Shown here one piece after another: positions 1-4,962 of a stretch of 6,483 bases of DNA. The stretch's first letter is position 1. Each line of letters opens with the position of its first letter. This DNA comes from Streptomycetales bacterium (GTDB taxonomy: Bacteria > Actinomycetota > Actinomycetes > Prado026), in the NCBI GenBank assembly GCA_025361995.1, contig JANYIP010000209.1:1-6483 (forward strand), in the 5' to 3' direction. The position numbers and the translations under genes were made by a program. Below the pieces are notes generated by a model that was given only the letters and a program-made list of their open reading frames with translations, did not search any database and was not told the origin of the DNA.

Positions 1-729
1 GGCGGTGATCCGCTGGCCCTGCGCCCCGGTGACCCTGGCTGAGTCCCCCGTGCTCAGGAGTCCGGCTCCCTCGAGCTCGACGGCGCCCCGGGCCACGTAC
101 AGATGGGTGTACGGAGCGGTCGGCAGCTCGAAGGACTCCCCCGGCGCCAAGCGGGCCACCGACAGGGCCGCGTCGCGCTGGTGGATCCGGATCGCGCGTA
201 CGTCGGCATGCTCTGGCCGCCCGGAGGCGACGACGACCAGGCCGCCGCGGGCGAGCTCCTCGCCGACATCCAGCTGCTCGTACCCGGGGGCGATCCGCGC
301 TTCGTCCGGCAGCACCCACATCTGCACGAGGTGCACATTCTCGCCCCCGCGGGCGCCGTGCACCGGCGTGTCGTCCGGCGATGAGCCGGTCAGCCGCCAC
401 GCGTCGTTCTTCTCGCTGTGCAGGATCCCGGTGCCCGCGCTCATCCGCTGCGCGAGGCCCGGGTAGATGATCCCGTTGTGCCCCTGCGAGTCCTGGTGCA
501 CGAGCGCGCCCCCGAGGACCCAGGTGACGATCTCCATGTCCCGGTGCGGGTGCGTCTCGAAGCCGGTGCCCGGCGCGACCACGTCGTCGTTCGACACCAG
601 CAGCAGGCCGAAGTGCGTGTTCGCCGGGTCGTAGTGCTGCCCGAACGAGAAGCTGTGGTGGGAGTCGAGCCAGCCCAGGTCGGTCGCGAAGCGGTCAGCG
701 GCGGGCCGTACGTCGTACGTCGTGGTCAT
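1..729 (-). CDS. Pirin-family bicupin protein, C-terminus cut by window edge
   Basis: Pirins are two-cupin, metal-binding cytoplasmic proteins; some bacterial members have quercetin 2,3-dioxygenase activity, others are regulatory, so the substrate here is unknown. The 243 visible residues begin MTTTYDVRPA and contain the pirin N-terminal hallmarks: LDSHHSFSFG (21-30), then ETHPHRDMEIVTWVLGG (58-74) and GTGILHSEKN (99-108). The expected metal ligands are His60, His62, His104 and Glu106, with the spacing known for the pirin Fe site. The second cupin begins around residue 160 and is open at position 1, so the C-terminus is missing. Start: the ATG at 729-727 overlaps the stop of the PHP gene (ATGA) and has a GAGGAG-type ribosome site 7 bases upstream. 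It is the third gene of a three-gene minus-strand operon. Relative to the usual pirin layout there seems to be a short Gly-rich insertion near residues 120-133. The family call is very secure; the function is not. Confidence 0.93.
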   Translation of the reverse strand, partial: MTTTYDVRPAADRFATDLGWLDSHHSFSFGQHYDPANTHFGLLLVSNDDVVAPGTGFETHPHRDMEIVTWVLGGALVHQDSQGHNGIIYPGLAQRMSAGTGILHSEKNDAWRLTGSSPDDTPVHGARGGENVHLVQMWVLPDEARIAPGYEQLDVGEELARGGLVVVASGRPEHADVRAIRIHQRDAALSVARLAPGESFELPTAPYTHLYVARGAVELEGAGLLSTGDSARVTGAQGQRITA

Positions 730-1754
730 CGCGATCTCCTCGTCCATGCCAGCAGGTCCTCGACCTCTAACGTGTTGACCACCGTCTCGGATTCCACCCC
801 GCAGGCCTGCGCCCGCGCGCACCCGTACGGCTGCCAGTCCAGCTGGCCGGGCGCATGGGCGTCGGTGTCCACCGAGAACCGGCACCCCGTCTCCACCGCC
901 AGCCGCAGCAACCTCGTCGGCGGGTCCAGCCGTTCGGGCCGGGAGTTGATCTCGACGGCCACCTCGAACTGCCGGCAGGCCTCGAAGACCAGCTCGGCGT
1001 CGAACTCCGACTCGGGCCGGTTCCGGCCCCCGGACACCAGCCGGCCGGTGCAGTGCCCGAGGACGTCGACGTGCGGGTTGGCCACGGCCACGACCATCCG
1101 ACGGGTCATGTCCGCGGCTGCCATCCGCAGCTTGGAGTGCACCGACGCGACGACGACGTCGAGCTGGGCCAACAGCTCAGGCTCCTGGTCGAGACTCCCG
1201 TCGTCCAGGATGTCGACCTCGATGCCGGTCAGGATCCGGAACGGTGCCAGCTCGACGTTCAGGTCGGCCACGATCGCGAGCTGCCGGCGCAACCGCTCTG
1301 GAGTGAGCCCGTTCGCCACCGTCAGCCGCGGCGAGTGGTCGGTCAACGCGATGTACGCATGGCCGAGGGCGCGGGCCGTCTCGGCCATCTCGCGGGTCGG
1401 CGAGCCCCCGTCCGACCAGTCGGAGTGGGTGTGCAGGTCACCGCGGAGCAACGCCCGCAGCTCGGCGCCGCCGTCGACGACCGGCCCTGCGGCGGCTGCC
1501 TCCAGCGGCACGAGGTAGGTCGGCGTCTGGCCGCGCGCAGCCTCCTCTATCGCGAGAGCGGTGGCCGCACCGATACCGGCCAGCTCGGTCAGCGAGCCAG
1601 CAGCCAGGCGCTGCTCGAGCTCACCGGCGGGCAGGCCGTCGACCACTGCTGCGGCAGTGCGGAAGGCCTTGACCCGATACGTCGGCTCCCCCGCCCGTTC
1701 GAGCAGGAACGCGATGCGTCGCAGCCCCTGGGTCGCAGCAGCCGTAGCAGTCAC
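726..1754 (-). CDS. PHP-domain phosphoesterase with PolX-like N-terminal helical domain
   Basis: The protein has 342 residues. Residues 8-75 form a helical region with a helix-hairpin-helix signature (LTELAGIGAATALAIEE, 55-71), resembling the N-terminal DNA-binding domain of family X polymerases. Residues 102-300 form a PHP domain with all the metal ligands expected: His108 and His110 (DLHTHSDWSDG), Asp115, His140 (TDHS), Glu179 (GIEVDI), His206 (SVHS), His234 (GHC), Asp298 and His300 (DTDAH). It matches the two ends of bacterial PolX (HhH domain and PHP 3'-5' exonuclease/phosphatase) without the polymerase palm between them. A DNA-end processing nuclease or phosphatase is inferred; histidinol-phosphatase-like activity on a small substrate is an alternative. 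The chosen start is GTG at 1754, which overlaps the upstream stop (GTGA) with GAGG about 8 bases ahead. A start at 1811 would add 19 residues lying over the preceding gene. The last bases overlap the pirin start (ATGA). Confidence 0.9.
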   Translation of the reverse strand: MTATAAATQGLRRIAFLLERAGEPTYRVKAFRTAAAVVDGLPAGELEQRLAAGSLTELAGIGAATALAIEEAARGQTPTYLVPLEAAAAGPVVDGGAELRALLRGDLHTHSDWSDGGSPTREMAETARALGHAYIALTDHSPRLTVANGLTPERLRRQLAIVADLNVELAPFRILTGIEVDILDDGSLDQEPELLAQLDVVVASVHSKLRMAAADMTRRMVVAVANPHVDVLGHCTGRLVSGGRNRPESEFDAELVFEACRQFEVAVEINSRPERLDPPTRLLRLAVETGCRFSVDTDAHAPGQLDWQPYGCARAQACGVESETVVNTLEVEDLLAWTRRSR

Positions 1755-2365
1755 GGACGAGCCTCGCGCAACGCGGCGGCCACCAGCCAGCCGGTGTTGA
1801 CCAGCAGCCACAACCGCTGCGGTCCGCCTGGGCGGTCACCGCCGGCGGTCGCGAGCAGCAGCGCCATCGACACCGGTGCCAGCACCGCCGAGGTGATGGC
1901 CAGCGGCCGGTCGACCGTCCACAGGCTGACCGCGGCTGCCGCGAGCACGAAGACCATGACGACGCCGTAGGTCGCCACCGCCTTGCCGTGCACCGCGTCA
2001 ATCCAGTCGGTCGTCCGTACCTGCCCGGCGACGCTGCACCGGGCGGCACCGCCGGGGCAGCTGATCCGCATCGACGAGACGACCAGGCCGGCGAGCATGC
2101 ACACGACCAGCCCTGCCGCGACGACCTGGGCCCGCCGTCCGCGTCGTGCCAGCAGCAGGGCGAGACCGCCGTGGGCCAGCGGCAGCAGGACCAGGGCCGC
2201 CACGCCGAGCCAGGCCTGGTCCGCGCCCCGCGAGGCGAGCGCGCTGATGTAGTCGCGCGTCACGACGTACCCAGGGTTGACCAGTCCCGCGACGATGACG
2301 AGAACCCAGAAGCCGGCCACCGCGACGGGTACCAGCCAGCGTGGCGAGTCCTCCGGGTGCCGCAT
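1751..2365 (-). CDS. DUF998-family six-helix membrane protein
   Basis: This is a 204-residue integral membrane protein with about six hydrophobic segments (roughly 11-29, 51-73, 79-98, 127-147, 154-174, 183-200). The segment RDYISALASRGADQAWLG (37-54) is typical of DUF998 proteins, whose function is not established. Arg-rich RRGRR (74-78) between helices 2 and 3 and charged ends place both termini and this loop in the cytoplasm. The loop of about 28 residues after helix 3 would then lie outside, and it holds two cysteines (Cys103, Cys110) that could pair. Start: ATG at 2365, directly behind a -10-like TAGCCT box with 7 bases between and no Shine-Dalgarno sequence, so a leaderless mRNA is inferred. 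The reading frame stays open upstream to 2833, but that part is antisense to fasR, lacks hydrophobic or family-like sequence and crosses the divergent promoters. It is first in the operon with the PHP and pirin genes. Confidence 0.85.
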   Translation of the reverse strand: MRHPEDSPRWLVPVAVAGFWVLVIVAGLVNPGYVVTRDYISALASRGADQAWLGVAALVLLPLAHGGLALLLARRGRRAQVVAAGLVVCMLAGLVVSSMRISCPGGAARCSVAGQVRTTDWIDAVHGKAVATYGVVMVFVLAAAAVSLWTVDRPLAITSAVLAPVSMALLLATAGGDRPGGPQRLWLLVNTGWLVAAALREARP

Positions 2366-2378
2366 GACGCCCAGGCTA
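2366..2378 (-). promoter_or_regulatory. Leaderless promoter (-10 box) of the DUF998-PHP-pirin operon
   Basis: On the minus strand, TAGCCT (2378-2373) is followed by exactly 7 bases and then the ATG at 2365. This is the layout of an actinobacterial leaderless promoter in which transcription starts at the A of the ATG. No clear TTGACA-like -35 is seen; that position lies inside the left arm of the inverted repeat at 2393-2453. Placement of the transcription start is an inference from spacing. Confidence 0.6.
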
Positions 2379-2392
2379 GGCGCCCTGCCCGT

Positions 2393-2453
2393 GTCGATCT
2401 TGAGAGATGTTCCCGTTCTCCGGCGTGTCGCAGGAATATCTCTCAAGATCGAC
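2393..2453. repeat. Long inverted repeat between divergent promoters (21-base arms)
   Basis: The left arm (2393-2413) and right arm (2433-2453) are reverse complements at 20 of 21 positions, including an uninterrupted outer 16 bases that contain TCGATCTTGAGAG / CTCTCAAGATCGA. The single mismatch (base 2409 against 2437) would be a G-T pair in RNA. The spacer is 19 bases and contains a smaller dyad (TCC-GCG-CGC-GGA, 2419-2435) that competes with the inner end of the arms. There is no T-tract and it lies between two diverging starts, so it is not a terminator. It may be an operator for a dimeric regulator or a dispersed palindromic element; the window alone cannot decide. Confidence 0.85.
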
Positions 2454-2488
2454 GGGGAAGTTGTGGGTGTCCTACAAGATCGGGCGCC

Positions 2489-2501
2489 TAGGCTGAGCGC
2501 T
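2489..2501 (+). promoter_or_regulatory. Leaderless promoter (-10 box) of fasR
   Basis: TAGGCT (2489-2494) is followed by 7 bases and then the GTG start of fasR at 2502, with no Shine-Dalgarno sequence ahead of it. This mirrors the promoter of the divergent operon. Both share GGGCGCCTAG (2482-2491 here; 2385-2376 on the minus strand). A copy of CAAGATCG (2475-2482) lies at about -27 to -20, between the -10 box and the expected -35, where a bound protein would block polymerase. No good -35 hexamer is seen. Confidence 0.6.
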
Positions 2502-3689
2502 GTGGCGAACGACCGGGCAGTAAACGACCGGGCAGCGACGGTACGCCGGTTCGAGCGAGCCATCGCCCAGCTGGCCACCGACGCGATCCAGCGGATGGAC
2601 GAGACACTGCCCTGGTACAGGGCGATGCCGCCGGACGAACGCTCCTGGGTCGGCCTCGTCGCCCAGGCGGGCATCGCTGCCTTCATCGAGTGGTTCCGCG
2701 ACCCCGGCCCCGAGCTCGCCATCACCGCCGACGTCTTCGGTACGGCGCCGAGGGAGCTCGCGAGAGCCGTCACCCTGCAACAGACCGTCGAGCTGATCCG
2801 GGCCACCATCGGCGTCGTCGAGGACCGCGCCAACGAGCTCGCCGCGCCGGGCGACGAACAGCTGGTACGGGAGGCGGTGCTCCTCTACTCGAGGGAGATC
2901 GCCTTCGCCGCCGCCCAGATCTACGCCCAAGCCGCCGAGGCCCGCGGTGCCTGGGACGCCCGGCTCGAGGCCCTCGTCGTCGATGCCCTCCTGCGCGGTG
3001 AGGTGGACGAGGCGATCCGTTCGCGCGCCTCCGCGCTCGGCTGGGGCCAGCGCGGCCAGGTCGCGGTCATGGTCGGGCGAGCTACCGACGCCTCTCCCGA
3101 CGCAGTCGCTGACAGCGTCCAGCGCGCGGCGAAGGCGGCCCACCTCGACGTGATCAGTGCCGTCCAGGGTGACCGGCTCGTCGTCGCCATCGACGGCGTC
3201 GTCGACCCGGTGTCCGCGGCCAAGGCGATGGCCGGCCAGTTCGCCCCTGGTCCCGTGGTGGCCGGACCGGTCGTCGCCGACCTGACCTCGGCCGCACTCT
3301 CCGCCGGCGAGGCGGTCGCCGCCCTGCGCGCCGCAGCCGCCTGGCCAGGGGCGCCCCGGCCGGTCTCGTCCGAGCAGCTCCTGCCCGAGCGAGCGCTCGC
3401 CGGCGACGCGGGTGCCAGGGCCAGACTCATCGACCAGGGGTACGTCGTGCTGGCCGACGGTTCTGGGGACCTGCTGGGCACCCTGACGTCGTACCTCGAC
3501 GCGTCGGGCTCGATCGAGGGCGCCGCCCGCGCCCTCTTCGTGCACCCGAACACCGTCCGCTACCGCCTGCGGCGGGTCGCCGAGGTCACTGGGTTCGTCC
3601 CCACCGAGGCCCGCGGGGCCTTCGCCTTGCGCATCGCGCTGACCCTTGGCCGGCTCGACGACGTTGTGCGACACGATGGATATCTGTAG
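2502..3689 (+). CDS. fasR: FasR-like PucR/CdaR-family regulator of fatty acid synthesis
   Basis: FasR-type proteins are actinomycete transcriptional activators of the fabD-fabH-acpP-fabF operon. This one has 395 residues. An N-terminal helical region (about 10-150, with LPWYRAMPPDERSWVG at 36-51) is followed by a central alpha/beta region (about 155-285) resembling the GGDEF-like PucR middle domain, then by a C-terminal PucR-type helix-turn-helix (about 324-380). The HTH core is LDASGSIEGAARALFVHPNT (332-351) followed by VRYRLRRVAEVTG, the strongly conserved PucR/CdaR recognition region. Start: GTG at 2502, 7 bases behind TAGGCT and with no Shine-Dalgarno, taken as leaderless. The frame stays open upstream to 2277, but that part overlaps the DUF998 gene and the inverted repeat. 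It lies 94 bases upstream of fabD in the same orientation, which supports the assignment. The signal it senses is not evident. The fasR symbol rests on the domain plus its position next to fabD. Confidence 0.9.
   Translation: MANDRAVNDRAATVRRFERAIAQLATDAIQRMDETLPWYRAMPPDERSWVGLVAQAGIAAFIEWFRDPGPELAITADVFGTAPRELARAVTLQQTVELIRATIGVVEDRANELAAPGDEQLVREAVLLYSREIAFAAAQIYAQAAEARGAWDARLEALVVDALLRGEVDEAIRSRASALGWGQRGQVAVMVGRATDASPDAVADSVQRAAKAAHLDVISAVQGDRLVVAIDGVVDPVSAAKAMAGQFAPGPVVAGPVVADLTSAALSAGEAVAALRAAAAWPGAPRPVSSEQLLPERALAGDAGARARLIDQGYVVLADGSGDLLGTLTSYLDASGSIEGAARALFVHPNTVRYRLRRVAEVTGFVPTEARGAFALRIALTLGRLDDVVRHDGYL
2508..2535 (+). repeat. 13-base tandem repeat at the 5' end of fasR
   Basis: AACGACCGGGCAG occurs at 2508-2520 and again at 2523-2535, a 15-base period that keeps frame and encodes NDRAVNDRA at residues 3-11. 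It begins 6 bases after the GTG start, so in a leaderless message it would occupy the ribosome-binding region. It may be only a recent slippage duplication. Confidence 0.6.
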
Positions 3690-3783
3690 GAACCTCTATT
3701 TGGAGGAACCCGACAACACTGGGCGCACAACCTGGTCAGGGTCGATACCACCGTGACATCGCCGCGTGCACCACGGTGGAGGG
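3690..3783 (+). promoter_or_regulatory. fasR-fabD intergenic leader, probable fabD promoter region
   Basis: This 94-base gap is less G/C-rich at its left end. It contains two direct repeat pairs: AGGAACC at 3688-3694 and 3704-3710, and ACAAC(A)CTGG at 3713-3722 and 3727-3735. A weak -10-like stretch (GATACC, 3744-3749) follows, and no good -35 is visible, as would suit an activator-dependent promoter. In Streptomyces, FasR is known to activate the fabD promoter, so one of these repeat pairs could be its site; that link is inference. No terminator for fasR is visible, so read-through from fasR is also possible. Confidence 0.4.
3748..3779 (+). repeat. 8-base inverted repeat overlapping the fabD ribosome-binding region
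   Basis: CCACCGTG (3748-3755) is the exact reverse complement of CACGGTGG (3772-3779), with a 16-base loop. The right arm includes part of the purine-rich GGTGGAGG directly ahead of the fabD GTG. If transcription starts at or before 3748, the stem would pair with the ribosome site. Confidence 0.5.
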
Positions 3784-4962
3784 GTGCTCGCCATCGTCGC
3801 GCCCGGACAGGGCGCCCAGGTCCCCGGTTTCCTCGCTCCCTGGCTGGAGGTCGGCAACGTCGCGACCCGGCTGGGCTGGCTCTCGGCCTGCGCAGGTCTC
3901 GACCTCGCGTACTTCGGCACGCAGGCCGATGCGGAGACCATCCGTGACACCGCGATCGCCCAGCCGCTGATCGTCGCGGCCGGGCTCATCCCGCTGCTCG
4001 AGCTCTTCCCGCACCCGACCGAAGCCTTCGGCAAGGTCGGCGTCGGCGCCGGCCACTCGGTCGGCGAGCTCACGGCCGCAGCGGCCGCCCACGTGATCAG
4101 CGCCGAGCAGGCGATGGTCCTGGTCGCCGAGCGCGGCCGGGCGATGGCCAAGGCAGCCGCCGCGACGCCCACCGGGATGACCGCGATCCTCGGCGGCGAC
4201 CGTGAGGTCGTCCTCGCCAAGCTCGCCGAGCACGGACTGATCGCCGCGAACGAGAACGGCGCCGGGCAGATCGTCGCCGGCGGCACCCTCGAGCAGCTCG
4301 CCGCGCTGGCCGCCGACCCGCCCGAGGGCGCGCGGCTGCGCCCGCTCGAGGTCGCCGGTGCCTTCCACACCACGCACATGGCCCCCGCAGTGGCCGCCCT
4401 CGCTGCGCTTGCCTCGTCGGTGAGCACGCACGACCCGCGGACCCGGCTGCTGTCCAACCGGGACGGGGCCGTCGTCCACGACGGCCGGCAGGTCCTGCGC
4501 CGCATCGTCGAGCAGGTCGCGACCCCCGTCCGCTGGGACCTGTGCCTGCGGACGATGGCCGACCTCGGCGTCACCGGGCTCCTCGAGCTCCCGCCGGCCG
4601 GCACACTGGTGGGCCTGGCTAAGCGCGCGATCCCCGGCATCGAGACTGTCGCCCTCAAGTCCCCCGACGACCTCGACGCGGCCCGCGACCTGGTGGCCCG
4701 GCACGGCAGCAGCAACCCGGTCTCGGACATGCCGACCTGGCGCCTGCTCGTCGCCCCCGCCAAGGGCACCTTCCGGCGCGGTGACAGCGCCGACCTGCTG
4801 ACCCCGGGAGCCACCGTCGGCGTCGTGGTCACCCTGCGCGACGAGCACGCCGTCACCGCCCCGCACGGCGGGCACGTGGTCGAGTGGCTCGTCGAGGACG
4901 GCGACCCGGTGGCACCCGGCCAGCCCCTCGTCCGCCTGCACCCCGAGGCGGTGCCGGCATGA
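3784..4962 (+). CDS. fabD: Malonyl-CoA:ACP transacylase with C-terminal biotinyl-like domain
   Basis: FabD moves malonyl from CoA to holo-ACP, supplying the extender unit of type II fatty acid synthesis in the cytosol. The protein has 392 residues. The transacylase core spans about 1-310 and shows GQGAQ (8-12), nucleophile Ser92 in GAGHSVGE (88-95), Arg117 in AERGRAM, catalytic His195 in GAFHTTHM, and Gln244 near ATPVRW. FabD is usually about 310-320 residues, so roughly 70 are extra: residues 319-388 resemble a biotin carboxyl carrier domain that lacks the modified lysine. Start: GTG 3784 gives VLAIVAPGQGAQ, placing the first motif where the family has it. GTG 3766 in the same frame would add 6 residues (VHHGGG) and has no ribosome site. 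The purine stretch GGTGGAGG abuts the 3784 start unusually closely. The stop overlaps the fabH start (ATGA), suggesting coupled translation. Confidence 0.94.
   Translation: MLAIVAPGQGAQVPGFLAPWLEVGNVATRLGWLSACAGLDLAYFGTQADAETIRDTAIAQPLIVAAGLIPLLELFPHPTEAFGKVGVGAGHSVGELTAAAAAHVISAEQAMVLVAERGRAMAKAAAATPTGMTAILGGDREVVLAKLAEHGLIAANENGAGQIVAGGTLEQLAALAADPPEGARLRPLEVAGAFHTTHMAPAVAALAALASSVSTHDPRTRLLSNRDGAVVHDGRQVLRRIVEQVATPVRWDLCLRTMADLGVTGLLELPPAGTLVGLAKRAIPGIETVALKSPDDLDAARDLVARHGSSNPVSDMPTWRLLVAPAKGTFRRGDSADLLTPGATVGVVVTLRDEHAVTAPHGGHVVEWLVEDGDPVAPGQPLVRLHPEAVPA
4738..4947 (+). other. Degenerate biotin/lipoyl-carrier-like domain at the FabD C-terminus
   Basis: Residues 319-388 of FabD. The order of motifs follows the biotin carboxyl carrier protein: LLVAPAKGTFRR matches the carrier's AP-x-x-GTF-x-R start, LTPGATV matches the V-GD-x-V turn, and GGHVVEWLVEDGDPV then APGQPLVRL matches the carrier's G-T-V-x-x-I-L-V-x-x-GQPV...PLV-x-I end. 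Counting back from that end without gaps, the EAMKM biotinylation hairpin corresponds to VTLRD, with Arg352 (codon 4837-4839) where the carrier has its lysine. It is therefore predicted not to be biotinylated. The fold call is by eye from motif order. Confidence 0.7.

Noticed and set aside
418..1970. Plus-strand frames opposite the pirin and PHP genes (418-1518, 855-1970)
   Set aside because: Antisense shadows; compositionally odd and no motifs, while the minus strand carries intact metal-binding signatures.
2393..2453. Inverted repeat as a transcription terminator
   Set aside because: It lies between two diverging starts, has no T-tract on either strand, and no gene ends there.
2277..2501. 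Upstream extension of FasR from 2277
   Set aside because: It overlaps the DUF998 gene and runs through the inverted repeat; the leaderless GTG at 2502 explains the start better.
2366..2833. N-terminal extension of the DUF998 frame up to 2833
   Set aside because: It is antisense to fasR, crosses the inverted repeat and both promoters, and lacks family-like sequence; the ATG at 2365 sits behind a good -10 box and begins the recognisable protein.
2472..3674. 400-codon minus-strand frame opposite fasR
   Set aside because: Shadow of the fasR coding frame; a low-complexity Gly/Asp/Arg product without recognisable domains.
4738..4947. Functional biotin or lipoyl attachment site on FabD
   Set aside because: No lysine is present at the hairpin tip (LRD instead of MKM or DKA), so modification is not expected.
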